Made by a program: the position numbers and the translations under genes. Shown piece by piece: positions 12,297 through 25,925 of a DNA stretch of 64,000 bases. Under the pieces are notes generated by a model. It saw only the letters and a program-made list of their open reading frames with translations, ran no database searches and was not told the DNA's origin. This DNA comes from Scortum barcoo (taxonomy: Eukaryota; Chordata; Actinopteri; Centrarchiformes; Terapontidae). Numbering within the stretch: position 1 is the first letter of the stretch; every line of letters begins with the position of its first letter. Location of the stretch: the NCBI GenBank assembly GCA_023238725.1, contig CM041535.1, positions 1,022,001 to 1,086,000 on the forward strand. The letters are read 5' to 3'.

Positions 12297-14106
12297 CTAC
12301 TGGCCAAAAGTTTCTTTTAAGTTGACCAGCTGTTTGATCTGCTCACTCTGCATTGAGTGGCGTCTCCACAGCATTTTCTTGGCTTTGAGATCCCTCGGGA
12401 AAACAGGAGCACAGGGTGGAACAGGCTTCGAAAAAACACCATTCACTGTTTTGCTACTTCCACTCAAAGGGTAGGAAGAACTACTGTTGACCCCAATATC
12501 TGGTATTGGAGTGTGGGGATTCAGGGGAGGAAGGTATCCAGGGCGGGTGTGGGCGATGTGATCCAGAAGAAGGGCACCTGAGCCTCGTCGCTCCAGCCCG
12601 GCAGCACCTCGTCTCGGAGCAGAGCTCTCCAAGGACTCCCTGGATCCTGAAAGAGTGGAGGATCTGCTGCTCATGAGCTTGTGCCTTTCTGGTCCTGCTC
12701 CAGTTCCTCCACTGTTCTTGGAGCTGTTGTCTCGGCTGCCAAACTGTGGTAACTGAGAGTCAGAACTGTAGTGGTCAATACCAATGTTGCGTCGACGGAC
12801 CACATTTTGCAGACTGGAAACATTTAATTGTCTTAGACAGTCAGAGGAATCTTCATCCATTGGACTGGAGTCATGGGGAAAGGGGAGACTGTCTTCATGC
12901 AAGTTTGGATGGGAGGCAGAATGCAAGGAACTTGCAGCACTGTCATATGATGTCTTTCTATGAAAGCGCTTTCTTCCACCTCCTCCCCTATTTTCACTTC
13001 CTGACATGTTCTCTAGTGCTTTCAGGAGCCCTGTTGCATCTTTGACATCGATGCTGTGGTGGCGTGAAACAGCTGCAGGTCTTCCATGGAAAGCAAGACC
13101 ACTGACCCTGAAGCACATCTCCTCCTCAGGTGTAATTTCCACTGGTTCCTCTGTTAGAGAGGCCTGGCTCTGCTGGGGTAGCGGTGAAGGACTTTTAGAC
13201 CACTGCTCTGAGTACAGCCTCTGGAGATTAATTCGGTTATCCACACCAGGAATATGTATAGGACTAAGATGTGGGACTGGAGAACCTGGACGAGATGTGA
13301 CTATGCCAGTCCCTGAGCCTAAACACTGGGGATCCCTGAGGCCAAGAAGTGGGCTACCAGGTTGAGGAGAAGCACTTGCTGAGGAGCCCTGTGGAGGAGT
13401 TCGTAACTGGACCTCATATGGAGACATGCAACAAGATATTGGGTTGTAATGCAGGCGCTCCTCAAGGTCAGGAGGTGGTGGGACATTGAGGTACTGCTTT
13501 GTCATCTGATGGCCGGATGGTAGTTTGTTGGTGGTGATGATAATAACCTCCTTACCCTTTGCTTTACAGGCATCTAAGAGGACCCTGAGGATATCCCTGT
13601 TGCCTGAATTGACAGCGTAAACCAATGCTGATAAGCCTGAATGATCCTCCAGAGTTGGATCAGCTCCACTGCTCAACAGAAGTGACAGAATTTCAGCACC
13701 GGCTTGTTCAAGGCAGGCATGCATCAGAGCTGATTTCCCCGTCTTGTCTTGGATGTTTGGATCAGCACCATTTTCCAGGAGATACCTATTGGTAGTAAAG
13801 ATCACATTTATTACACAAAATAATCTACAGTGGAAGCTAGTTATTCTCGATAAAAACACGTTTTCAAGAATCAATAGCATACATGTATCCTGATAAGACA
13901 TACCGAACCATCTTGTGTTTGGGTACACTCTGTGAATCTGTATGGCGTGTCTTGCAGGCCACCATAAGCGGCGTCTCGCCATGTTCGTTACTCTCATTTA
14001 TGTAGGCCCCTCCCTCCAAGAGCAGCCGAGTCAGACGCAGACGACTTAAATAGACAGCCTTCAGCAGAGAATTGCCATCTGTTCGAACCTCTGTTGACTC
14101 ATCCAT
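12297..14106 (-). CDS. ankrd34b: Ankyrin repeat domain-containing protein 34B-like
   Basis: Two coding exons, 14106-13904 and 13785-12297, are joined across a 118-bp GT-AG intron (codon split CG/G), giving 563 aa against about 514 in human ANKRD34B. The start MDESTEV and the next 170 residues contain ankyrin repeats: LLEGGAYINESNEHGETPLM, YLLENGADPNIQDKTGK and a third repeat ending SALVYAVNS. The KGKEVIIITT segment is characteristic of the ANKRD34 family. The long tail is Ser/Pro-rich and disordered, with conserved islands (ITPEEE, RHHSIDVKD, LERRGSGALLLDH) and a conserved end EQIKQLVN. The molecular function is poorly known; mammalian members are mainly neural. The coding exon is preceded by an acceptor at 14201-14202 and a likely noncoding exon ending at 17184. 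Confidence 0.93.
13786..13903 (-). other. 118-bp intron interrupting the ankrd34b ankyrin region
   Basis: On the minus strand the segment starts GTATGT and ends AATAG. It separates MVR from YLLENGADP in the ankyrin repeats. The length is not a multiple of three and there are stops in the continuing frame, so it must be spliced or the protein is truncated. The splice motifs are good. Confidence 0.85.
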
Positions 14107-14200
14107 TGTAAGGATCTTGGCTGCCTCTAATCCACCTTCAGTGTCTTTGGTGAAGGATCGTCACTTGTCTCACGTTTCAAAGGTGCACACAGCCCAGTGC

Positions 14201-16642
14201 CTGTAATAGAGGAGGAGGAACACTAAGACTAAGACCTCAATCCACACCAGAACTTAAGATAAACTGCAGACCTGATTTGTTTCAGGCACATCTTTTTTTG
14301 TGTGTGATTCCTCCAAACCCATCAGCATCTCCTCATGGTTCATATGTCTGTACTCCACTCACATACTATATACAGTATAAATCTTGATTGTTTTTCATTT
14401 TTTACAGCAAGGCAACATGCATGGATAATAGGTACTGCATGTAATATCATAATATTGTCATATATACCTCACCTACAGTTCTATCAGACAATGCAATGTA
14501 GCCCTGTGCAAAAGAATGACATGGACAACAGTCCTTTTCCACTATAGGAGTTTAAGAACCCGTCTCTTTAAGAGTAGCCATTGGCACAGGTTCTGCTTTT
14601 GTTTGCTCACCACCTAATCAAAATTCCAGTTATATTAGTTACAATATAGAATACACGTTTTGCTGCTTTGTTCTGTATTTATCCCTGTAAACTGCTGCAT
14701 GGTATGTTAAAAAAGTAGTAGTGAGTATGTTAATGTTTTCAGTATTCAATATTCAAGTGGCGAGCTAGTTTTTTATACGTTTACAGGGCAGTGTGACCAA
14801 GTGCTACTGTTCTATTGACCACATATTACGTTTGGGACCGTTATGGTGATCTAATGATAATAACGTTAAAAAGTCATTACATGTACTCACACACAGTACA
14901 TAAAAATTACAACCTTTGCCCTGGTATCTGACACAGTGTTGCCTTTAAGTGTCTATATTCAAAACATTCTGGTTTAAAAAAAAACAGTAGAAAGTGAGGA
15001 GCCAGTACATGCTCACTTTAAGACTCTAAACTGGGAAACTGTGATTGTGTACACAGGTCTGTCTATTTATGTTGTCCAGAGTGCATCGCTGTGAAGGTAA
15101 ATGTGTTGCAAAATACCAGAGCTCATCGAACTCAAATCGGACTTCACTACAACTTCACAATTGTGCTCTCTGGCATCAAGAATGGATGAGTCTGCGCCTT
15201 GACATTTGCTAAACTTCTTACAATAAATATGTTGCAAACTTTCACCAATAGCTGTGGAGGTGAGACAGCAGAAGACAAAGCATTCTTTTGCTCTCAACTC
15301 AACTCAGCTCAACTTCACTTTGCACCCAAAGTGCTTCAAAGAGCAAGAATAAAAGAGCTGCCCTCCATGTCTGCAAAATCAAATCTGTGATAGCACCAAG
15401 TACATAATTTCAACATCCAACTTCACACTTTTTGTACAAGCTCTCATGTGTTTGGGTTTTTTTGCAACATATTTACCTTTATATACCTCACCTCGCTCAT
15501 CCAGTGCATGCTGGGATAGGCTGCAGCCCACTCTTGACCCTGAGCAGGATCAGCACATTAGAAAATGGATAGGTGGTATCCATAGCAACAGCATTTGATT
15601 ACCAAACTTGGTGACTATAATACACTCACAAAATAGATCTATTGTTAATATCTCAGAGTACTATAATGTAAAATATACTCCATTTCCAGTAGAAGGCAGT
15701 GGTCTGTAAAACCAATATTAAGTGTCATTCAGTGCTGGTGAGAATCTGCAGTCTTTGCAATGCAGCAGCAATTCAGGCAGCAGATATCTGGCCTCTTTGT
15801 AAGTCTGTAAGAAGCCTAATCGTGTCTTGCCTTTCATTCTTGTCTTGATTGTCATAACTCTGATGAAGATGACGTATACATACGTCAATACTTCAAATAA
15901 CATTTCAATGCTTCAGGGTTCATTCGTATAGTTGTCTTTGTAACTCTGTTTTACAGGGGATGAGGTGACAGATAAAAATCCAAATATCCTATCAGCTGCT
16001 GTATGCAGAGAAGATGTGACACAATGGAAGTTACACAGTTAAAGGGAATAACCTCTATTCCTTCCTCCTTGCAGCTTCAGACATAAGAACACAATGTGTT
16101 CGTCATCCTCTCCTGGACTGTCTGTATTCACATCTGCGGACTATTGTGTGTGTGACCTTGTGTTTCTCTCATCCAACTCTGTGAAACTGTGGCTGACGAT
16201 TTATTTTAACTGCGTAGGTGTGTGTGTGTATGGCAATACGGTGTAATGCATGTATGTAAATACAAGTGAGAACAAATTATATAAAGAAGTGAGAGTGTTG
16301 TAATGTACCTTGTAGTGTACATACACCTGTACTTAAGATCATAATTTGACTGTAGCCTAGCTTAACAAGAGACCAGCTGATTTAACTAAGCATGTAATGT
16401 CCAATCTGATGTTGTGAAGGCCCAGCAGCAGATAGGGGGCATCTGAAACAAAAATGATTATGCCATATAATGTGTCATCATTGAAGAAGGGTGACATTCA
16501 AACCCTCATCTGTGCTTCTTTGAGGGGTCAGGCCTGGACTTCAACCACCACGAACACAGACAGAATAGCTAATGAGAGAGGCAGCAGAGAAAATGTCATG
16601 CCTTAACATTTTATCACATCACATGTGAGGGACATTTTTCTT

Positions 16643-16716
<74 letters not shown>

Positions 16717-17183
16717 CTATATAAAGCACAGAAAAGAACCTTGCAAGGACAAATTGAATAAAAATCCTCTGCTGCCTGCCATAAACAGACTCTAAGTGAT
16801 GTCCTCTGAGTGCATAGCTATAAAATAAAACACATAACTTCATTGATCATATGTCTGTGTCATTTATAAATGATGCTGTTATCTTCTACAGGTACACCTC
16901 TAACAACATTATGAATCATTACACACTAATCAATCATGACATAAACACTGTAAATGTACTAGAATGTGGATGAAAACATACTGTAGAAATAACACAATTG
17001 TTCTACATGATTGATTGAGGTGTTGATTTATTGATATTTCTAGTTGTTCTTAAATAACAACTCTTACCTTACCAATCTAGGGAATATTATGGAAATATTA
17101 AGTGCTCACAATGCAGCAAAAACATAAAATGAAATCAATATTAATTTCTACATAACAAGTTGTTGGAATATGCGTAAACTTAC
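14201..17183 (-). other. Probable 5' intron of ankrd34b
   Basis: On the minus strand a donor CATTCAG/GTAAGT lies at 17184/17183 and an acceptor with a pyrimidine tract ending TATTACAG at 14201. The inferred intron of about 3 kb separates a noncoding first exon from the exon with the start codon. It contains an (AT)n run at 16645-16713 and no other recognisable gene. Confidence 0.6.
16645..16713. repeat. (AT)n microsatellite
   Basis: About 34 uninterrupted AT units, inside the probable first intron of ankrd34b. Confidence 0.97.
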
Positions 17184-17184
17184 C

Positions 17185-17400
17185 TGAATGTTCCTCATTC
17201 TTTACTCTGAAAGCTGTTCAAACTGCAGATCATCTCCAGTTGATAAGTCACTGTCAGAGTAGAGAGCAGACATCCGTGCAGGGGAGTAACTGATGAAAGG
17301 ACGGAGTGAAAACTAATATACGTCAGATGAGAGTGAAAGGCTAGCCTATGGCAGCTGAGAAGTAGGAAGCACACAGCCAATGACAGCACATCCTATTGTG
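17185..17400 (-). other. Probable noncoding first exon and promoter region of ankrd34b
   Basis: The exon is inferred from a strong minus-strand donor at 17184/17183 that pairs with the acceptor before the coding exon. Its 5' limit and transcription start cannot be fixed from the sequence. Confidence 0.4.
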
Positions 17401-20353
17401 TGCAGCCACCGTGCAGACAGAGGGCTTTGGTAAAGTATTTGCGCAGGTAAGACTAATTTCTTTTCACCTTCAGGCATTCAGACTGTTGATGTGTGGAATG
17501 ACAATAGTCACCGACGTCAGGAAAGTTCAAGACTGCTGACAGATTTATTGTGGTGAGGACTAAACAGAGAACTTCACTCACTTCATCAACATATTACCAT
17601 ATTCAGAAGTCAATGAGACAAGCTGAGAAAAGAAGTCACAAGTACGGTTGATTGAGAGGGACTTAGATTTAGTTCTAGCTTAGATCACTTTGAAGCAATG
17701 TTTTTTTAAATCATATCCATCTGATGTCTTTCTTCTTTATGAAAATGATGATGGCTGTCTGTTATTAGAGACAGTGTGATGTTCTGTGTACTATTCTTTG
17801 TCATTTCCTGTCTCCTGTGCTTCTCCATTTAGTTCAGCCCCCATTATGACACAAACTAACTAAGGTGTACAGTATATTGCCCACCATGTATAGTGCTTTC
17901 AGACAGCGAGCAGTAGCTGTACCTTGTGTATTTGTTTGCTAGAATTCCCTGGGTGAAATTCCTGTAGTTGTGTTTTTGGGGCCTTGCAGTCTAGGGTCCT
18001 AGATCTAGAATGATTTTAGAAAGTCTGAACAGTAAGAAACCACATGAAATGCAGTTTTTGCAAATTGGATCCAAGTCAATTTAGAGGTGGTTTGAAATTA
18101 AATTTCAATCTGATTTCTATAGATTGATCTCAGGTTGTCACTCAGATCAGTTTTCAAAGTGTCTTCTGTCTCGCTCTCAACACGGCACACAACAGAGTGA
18201 TGGAGGAGCATCAGGGCATGGAACATTACAACATACACAGGCCTCCTCAGTTGTCATGTTATGTCTGGGCCACAGAATAGAACTCCTTTTCTCATGCTTT
18301 CGTGCTGGAAAGTCGTGTCACCAGCGCACGTAGTTAGATGCCTAAGTTGTTACCACAGTAACCCATGAAGATAGGTTGACACATCCGATCTGATCACTTC
18401 CAAATAACAGTGCAAACTGTGTCCTAGAGATCAAATTTGTGAAACCAACCTGATTTGTCTGCAATCTGAGTCCCCTGGGCACTATACAATTCAACATAAG
18501 GTTAGGATGCATAGGCAGACCATACATGGATGGAAGACAGTAGACTACATTCTTTGTGTATACATGGAAAAACCATAGTCTAAGTGATATGTTATTTATC
18601 TGGCTGTCCTCCTGCTTACCAGGGGAACTAGAACAGAAACATGGTACCAAACTTACATCAACTTACGAAAGATATGAGATTATTATAATACAAAAGCATT
18701 TTAAATGTGGAAGCATACTGCAGAAGCCACTGTGTCTCCAGTTTACGTCACAGTCAACAAAACACACGTGAGAAGTGATAGAGGAAAAGATGCAAGGCCA
18801 CTTGCAAAGCTCATGATCCAAAATTTTTGTGCACTGATTTACAGCAAAAAAACAAACAAACAAACAAAGAAAACTATGATGTCTCCCCCGAGGTATTTCA
18901 GGTCTTTTCTTCTTTTAGGTCAGTTCATATGAGACACAGATACAAAAAAAACCTGCTAACAACAGGGGGCACTGCAATATGTGGAAAGAGTTTTGAAAAA
19001 GTGAACTCGGTAAGAAGTATGTGTACCCAATCTGAGCAAAATCTTGAGCACCAACAGTAGCTTCTAATGTGTCTCAACTAGAAGGACATTTAGATCAGTT
19101 ATGAAAGAGGCTTGCTTGATAGCCAAAAGATGGTAAGAACATCCATGAAACCAGTTGAACTGGACTGTGGCAGGTGACCAGTTTAGGATTTGCCAAGTGA
19201 GGAAAGGGGGCAGGTGAGGCAGAATCCAGAGGGCTTTGTAACTGTATGGAACCATCCAGTCACTGATGATTTACAATCTATCCCAGGATGGTGTCACTTT
19301 GACTTCCATCTTACTCATACCTCTCTACAATAAAGGAATTCTTTTCCCCATGGAGTTTATGACCTCTATCCACATGATCAGACGTCCCTCTTGGATGCAA
19401 TGAATGCTGGATGTGTGAACATACCAGGCATGGATCAGGCATCAAAGACTGCATTCCAGCATTTCTGCAACAGAAACCGTAATGGAACACAATCTCTGCA
19501 GTAAAGATGTGACTTATTTTGTTGGAATAAAAATCATGGTTCAAGCTAAATAAACTAATCAAAATACTTCCAAGAACAACAGTGGCACTAATTGTAATGC
19601 TACCTGTTGTTTGTCATTCATTATACATAACCATAAAAATCACAAAGTGTTACTATTGGTGGACAAACGGCAGTGTTCTGGTAAACAAGTTGACTTTGAC
19701 GTGCATCCAAGCTGCTGCCTGGTGTCTCAGTCATCATGCAGAAATATGTTTGTGCTTACTCTTTACTTGATGTATGGGGGAATCCAAGTATACACATCTG
19801 GTAAAAAGTCACCTGAAGCTTTTATTCATTGTGCCTGGTGATCAAACCTAGATATGTACATCCAGTGAAACTACAAAAGGTCATTCATTACAAATAACTG
19901 GCAGATGGACTGAGACAAAGCATCATGACAGGTAAAATGGCCCCTCATTAACCATTAAGAAAAAACAGTAAAAACTTCATCTTCTCATCCCATAACTGGT
20001 CACATATCAGTTCTTCACAGTTGTGAGGTTTCTCCACTTTATGTTGTCACCTGAAAGGTGCTGCAGCAGCTTTCTTTCAGTAGACAAACTGAACATATTC
20101 AACTGGTCCTGCTGTACAATACCACACAAAACATATGATCATTTTCACAAATACAGGTATTTTTAGATTCACCCTACTGTACATACCTGTACAGTAGGAA
20201 TCTTCTAAAACCAGTGTGAAAATAAAGAAAACATGTTGGTAAGACATCTTCCAACTGTACAAATAATTAGAAAATAATTCCTTTGTGTGATTTTTTTAAA
20301 TGGGCACCAGGGCAATGTGACTGCTGTACATTGTGAGTTTTTTTAATTCCTTT
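17401..20353. other. Intergenic DNA and probable dhfr 3' UTR
   Basis: No coding exon is recognisable. The right end should hold the 3' UTR of the minus-strand dhfr; a reverse-strand AATAAA sits at about 19820-19825. A stretch around 18040-18530 vaguely resembles decayed hAT-type DNA but has no clear ends. Confidence 0.5.
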
Positions 20354-23300
20354 TCACTGCTCGATGCTCTCATAGACTTCAAATCTGTACTGGATACCAT
20401 TCTCCTCCTGCAGCTCTTGTGGCACTCCTGGAAACCTGTAAAAGAAACCAGCCTTACTCTATGTTCCATCTAGCATACACATAACTTGACAGTCATGGTG
20501 CATTGTTGAACATTCCAAAAAGTTGCCCATTTCAGCAGCAAACTGCGCTATGACAAAGACCTGCTGCAAAGGATGGATTTAAAATCATGGTAGTAAAACC
20601 AAATGTTATCTTAAATGCCTGGATTTGGTTTTATAATGTAAAGTGAAACACTTAAAAGTTGTTGGAAGTTTTATTTCCCCAGGTGAGAGGACAGAAAAAT
20701 TGCTCCAAACTCTGTTACAAACATTTATTGCAATTTACAGATCCACTTCCTGTCTTTGAAGACTAAATTCATAGTATGGTTAAACAAAGTATGGTTTCAT
20801 ATCGGCAGCGATAAACATGCCTATACAATTTGTTATTACTGTCCAAATGTGCAGTGAGAGGCTGTCTGAACACTGACAGCAGAGAGACTTGCGTTCCAGT
20901 CCGTTTTTGTCTTCTCACACCAATCAATCAACCCCTGACCTCTTATTTGTGTTGCTACTCTGTGCCAGCAGCACAACATGAGCTTGACTAGGCTGGCTAA
21001 GCAGAGCAGCAAGCTATAGCTGATAGACAGCAACTGGTGAACTGTCAAAACTTTTCTAATAAAAGTTGTGCTCTAGAATTTGTGTTCTAGTTTGACCTAA
21101 GAATTAAGTGGTTTAGAAAATTTGGACAAACTGTTGGTTTGTTTCAATGATGTGTGATCACCTGACTAATGTGCTGAACATGTATGTTGGTCTTACTCTG
21201 GCAGCAGACGATACTTGTCTGGACTGATTTCAGGAAGGAACGTGTCACTCTCAAACTGCTTCAAGATCCTCGTGACGAACAGTCTCCTGGTCCCTTGGCT
21301 TTCCATCAGCTCCTGGGTGGCTCAAAGCAAACAAAAGATTAATATAGAAAGAAGAAGATCCTGTGTAAGTTGAAGTGTGCGTGATGTCCACTATAACCAG
21401 TGTGACAGCAAAATAAACCGCTGGATTATTATTTCTCTGTGAACAGAGTTAAACCTGCTCATTACTGTTCATTTGAAAATGGCTAATTTATATAGCAGTT
21501 TGAGCAGTCAAAGATTATGTGAGACAAAAGTAAAATTTAAATTGCATTATATTTACATTACACTTATATTGTCAGAAGTCTCATACAGAAACAAAAAATG
21601 TTTCTCAAAACATCCCAAAGCTCATGGGCTGGGTGTTCCAAGCCGTACCTTGTAGAGAGAGCTGCCTCCGATAACCCAAACCTGATCAGCCTGGTCTGCC
21701 AGCTCCACGTCAACCAGCCTGAGAGCTGAGCTAAAGTCTGCTGCCAGGTGGTGTGCTCCTGTAATGGGCACTCTGGGCGAGAATTGGCATTCATGTTAGG
21801 CCACTGTTACAACTGCACAACACTACAAAGTAACATTTCACTTGAACACCTTTTGGGTGTGCATTAAGGCACATGACCCAGGCACATGACTTAACATCTC
21901 ATTCTTCTCACCTCTAGTGGTATCTATCAATGCTAGGTTTCATTTGCCCATGTACTGAGAGATCTGTCTCCACCCCAATAAAACTGAATTTAGTCTTCAG
22001 TCAGTGGCAAGCTATTTGATGAACATTTTTTCACTGTAGTCAGGAACTCTGCTCCATAATTAAGTTTTCCTGAGTAACAGCTAACGTTGGGGTAAAAGGG
22101 AACTAAAGCCCTATAGTCCGTTCTTCAAAATAAAACATCTTAGTTGTAATTTGTTGAAAAGGTGCAGTTCTTATTACAGATAAGTCATCTACAAAGAATA
22201 TCTAAAAATGTTATAAACTAACCAAAAGTAAAAACTGTAAAAATAACACCAGATGAATAGATGAAATCCAATATGAATGACTAACAGTAAAACAGTGGTT
22301 GAATACAGTGCAATAGACATTATCAGATTCTGAACACTGAGCAAGACTTTGGTCAAACAGTAAGCCATACATGGAAGGTGTAGAGAATCTACAGTAAAAC
22401 ATCACTTTTCATCGGTACACATTGCTGTGGAGCAGCATTAACTGTGTGACACATACTTGCGCTCCCTGCTGAGGACGATGTTGATCCTGTTGTTCAGAGG
22501 TCTGTTCTTCTCTGGGATGGAAAACCACGTCTTCCTGCCCATGATCACCACATTCTGCTTGCCTGCAGGACAGCAATGTTTGAATTAATTCGTTAATGAA
22601 TAGTTAACTCTGATGTGCAGAAAGTTCTTACACAAGTCTACAGGACTCTCACTACATTAACTGTTGCAGCTTTTCAATGTGTCTCAGTGATTGTTGCTTA
22701 ACAGGGACACCTTTTTTAGTGTTCACTGGCTTCATCATCCATTAAAGTGATGGCATGCGAAGTAAAGTTACCGCAAAGTTCATTTGATATTTGGCTCCAC
22801 AGAAGCAGCAGCTTCACTGCTGGAGAACAAACAGAATCAAGCTGGAAAAACAAAGCAGATCAGTCTCATGATGGAATTTAAGAACTGAATGAATGAACGG
22901 TGAATCCCCCAATACCTTTTCTCATCAGTTTCATCATGTATCCGTAATATTGATTTTATTCTGCTGCTTGTTTTCTGCAATTGGTCTGTTACCATTACAG
23001 ATCTGCACAGGATGGGTAATATCGCTATTTTTTTCTTATTACAGACTTAGCTGACATGAAATGAATCTTCTCCACAATTTAAAATTGGCCCAGTGTGTAT
23101 TTTTATATACATACTACATCCATTAAAGTGATGTTAATAAGGTGGGGAAAGACATGCATTAAATCTCTCTGTATGTAACAAATTGGGGTTTCTCTGTCAT
23201 CTTCTCCCGTCATGGAGCAGCACCTCATGGTCTGGCAGCTGACAATAGAGAAGCTGAGCATCAGGTTAGGCTGAAACACATGAACCTCCTCCCCTACACT

Positions 23301-25040
23301 ACCTGACAGCTAGGAGACACCCACTTGAGAGAGACGATTGTATGGTGGATTTCAATATAAATATTTTATACATTCTGAGACAGATAGCTATTTCCATTTC
23401 CATACAGATCACTGTGTGTAAACTCTCAGCTACTTATCCAGGAAGATACCCTTTGAGAATATTTCTCACTTACAGACAGAGATATTACACTGTCATAGGT
23501 GTAAAATGAATCAGCCAAACAGACCACTGAGAGTGAATCTGATAGTATTGTTAAACAACCTGTCTAAGATTTCCTGACTTCTTCCTTTGTATTCACTCCA
23601 GCTCTGTTCAGATCTGACAGTGTGCATCTCCACGTGTCTTGAGTGAGCACTTGTAACTGAATCTCTTCCTTGCTCTGTATGCAAATAACCAGTCACAACA
23701 TCCAACAGACCAGCATATGAAATGATACATCAATTTTCATGTATTTCATTTTCAGAAAGCAGCATTTATTTTCAACTAGCATTAATGCAAACAAAACTAC
23801 ATACAGTAAGCAAGTTTATGAAAAGGTACCAAGTTAAAACAATATTCAGTTAGCAAGCTAAGAAGTTAGACGCTGGGACAAATAAAGTATTCTGAAATCT
23901 GAAAGTCTGCTCTGAACATCGATCTTCAGAAGAGATTTCATGACTGCTGTGAACTCTCTCCACTGCGCAGCTACATGCACATCCTAACCATTTGCTTTTT
24001 TTTTCTTCTGAAGCTTACTTCACATCTAGGGATGAAAATGCTGTATTGAAGTGCATATATGAGTTGGGGGCAACCCAACTGACTGATTGTTAAGATTCAT
24101 ATCTGTGTTGAGTGCTTGTTGTTTATGTGCACTTATTTTGAGATTTTAATTAAGCGCCCCACTTCACTTATGTTACTTACAGCCTCACAGCCATGACAAA
24201 TGACAAATCTGATCAATGTTCCAATAAATCTACCACACAAGAGACTTAGTAGAACTGTAAAGTGCTGCAGAAATCTTGTATATACCGTTCTAAGCTCCAT
24301 GAGCTCATTTTCTCTGTGAGTGTACAGTTTTGAATCTAACTTGGGAGGAAATGAAGGCTTTACTCCACTCCACGGAAACGGCTCTTAGAACACATAGGGC
24401 TTAACCTAAAGATAATTGGTGATTTAATCAGACATGGTAGAAAAAAAATAAAAACAGGAGCTGTAATATGAACTTCAGTAAGTGTGGATGGTCAACATGG
24501 CACCTTTAGTTTAATGCTGCAGCTTTGGAATTCAATTGGGATTCATCTGTGCACATGTTGAAGCAATGCTTACACACTTTGTTTAGCTGGCCTTCATTCA
24601 TGTTCACTATGCCCTCACACACACACACCACGGTTCACGTGCCTCTTGTGACACCATAATAAAAGAGTGACCTCTGACCCCGGCCGACATGTCTTCCCTC
24701 TCAGTAGTCACAGACGGGGAGTGTGGGTTACCTTCCACAGATGGAGTGGATGTCATCTTTCGGAAATGTTTGAACTCGTTACTGTAAAAGAGGAACAAAG
24801 ACTTGAGCTGCAGTCAGTGAATACATTTAGCTGAAGTTAACGCAGTTACTGTGTCGTGCTCTCCTGTGTGTATGCTATCTTTGAGCTCAAACGAACAGCC
24901 TGAAACTTTCTTCGTCACTCTCCTCCTCTCTGTTCCTGTCGGACTTACTTGAGTCTGACCGGATGCCAGGGCAGGTCTCCGTTTTTGCCGATACCCAGGT
25001 CCGGACACACCGCCACGATAGCGTTCAGGATGCGGGGCAT
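20354..25040 (-). CDS. dhfr: Dihydrofolate reductase
   Basis: Six exons splice in phase to 189 aa, the usual vertebrate DHFR size: 25040-24949, 24781-24732, 22562-22457, 21772-21649, 21312-21197 and 20435-20354, all with GT-AG introns. The enzyme reduces dihydrofolate to tetrahydrofolate with NADPH and so supports thymidylate and purine synthesis in the cytosol. Visible family features are IVAVCPDLGIGKNGDLPW near the start, the substrate-binding glutamate in LNNEF (about residue 33), VIMGRKTWFSIPEKNRPL (residues 53-70), the NADPH loop VIGGSSLYK (116-124), RLFVTRI and a C-terminal GIQYRFEVYES. The exon count and the 106-nt third exon match the mammalian gene as I recall it. Its 5' end lies only about 0.9 kb from the gtf2h2 stop codon, in tandem orientation. 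The ORF is intact. Confidence 0.97.
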
Positions 25041-25098
25041 TGTTCGTGACCAGAGTCCGACCACACTCCTGCCTTTATCAAACTGTTTTCACCGCAGC

Positions 25099-25135
25099 TT
25101 CCCGCCGGCAGCTCACTCAAGCACCGGAAATGACG
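25099..25135. promoter_or_regulatory. Putative E2F-like and ETS-like sites upstream of dhfr
   Basis: TTCCCGCC at 25099-25106 matches the E2F core (TTSSCGC), about 60 bp upstream of the dhfr start codon. An ACCGGAA ETS-like core follows at about 25124-25130. Mammalian DHFR is a classic E2F target, so the placement is plausible. This is motif matching only. Confidence 0.4.
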
Positions 25136-25615
25136 ATTTCTTCTTCTACGGGTTCCTCTCACTGCCAACTTCCGGAACTACATATTTGAGTGCCAATGTT
25201 CTGCCAGCAGTCCTGATACCTTTTAAAAACACCGAGGTCAAGGTTTGCACATAGCAACGAACCTGCATTATTTTTACAGTTTAACTCCAGTTTAGTTCTG
25301 TGTTTTCTTTCCAACATGACCATGTACATGCACTGTAAAGACTGCGTGTGTGTGGGGACCTGCTGATTCTTTTATTTGGGTCTAACAGCAGCATGTTGGA
25401 AATCCAGCCAGTGCAAGAATCAGACGGATTTTAACTGTAAAATGTAAACTTAAGGTATTTTACACAGTCAAAGTCCCCAAACAAGAACAGTGTCAGTGTG
25501 CTCAGTTACAGACCTCCAACCCTTTAAACTGGGATTTAAAAGTGGAAGATCTGGGTGACCAGATAAAGGCCTGATTTGAAACTACACAACACAATTCTTC
25601 CTGTTAAAGCATTTT

Positions 25616-25621
25616 TTTATT
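25616..25621 (-). terminator. Candidate polyadenylation signal of gtf2h2
   Basis: The reverse strand reads AATAAA about 305 bp beyond the gtf2h2 stop codon and before the dhfr promoter region. It is a single hexamer with no cDNA support. Confidence 0.45.
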
Positions 25622-25925
25622 GCCATGTCACAGCAACAATAAACAATGCTCACAACCCAGTTGTGACGTACTGTACAAAAAGCAGTGTGCTGGCTTACAG
25701 CAGGAAAACAGTGCAGTGACTCAGATGCAGTTCTCAGAGCAGACAGGATCTTCAGTCCAGCTCAACGAAAGAACACTGCTGCTTCCACCTACGATATGGA
25801 TCAACCCAAATCATCCAATATTTTGTGCCAATCTTCAACATCTTTCAGAAACTGAGATGTCCCATCAGCAGACTTTATGCATCTATCTGTCAGTTCATCA
25901 CTGTCTGACAGTTAGCCTCTCATCT

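Noticed and set aside
12297..13997. Single 566-codon minus-strand frame taken as the whole ankrd34b product
   Set aside because: Its first 70 or so residues are intron and an out-of-frame translation of exon 1; the spliced frame gives the conserved ankyrin start.
18040..18530. Stretch reminiscent of hAT-type nonautonomous transposons
   Set aside because: No terminal inverted repeats or 8-bp target duplication could be identified; the resemblance is only impressionistic.
22306..22328. Sequence CAGTGCAATAG resembling the start of miR-130/301 family microRNAs, in a dhfr intron
   Set aside because: Similarity stops after 11 bases and no complementary arm lies nearby to form a precursor hairpin.
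24949..25254. 101-codon plus-strand frame across dhfr exon 1 and its promoter, considered as a possible divergent msh3 exon
   Set aside because: It overlaps the dhfr first exon in antisense and shows no MSH3-like residues or splice donor.
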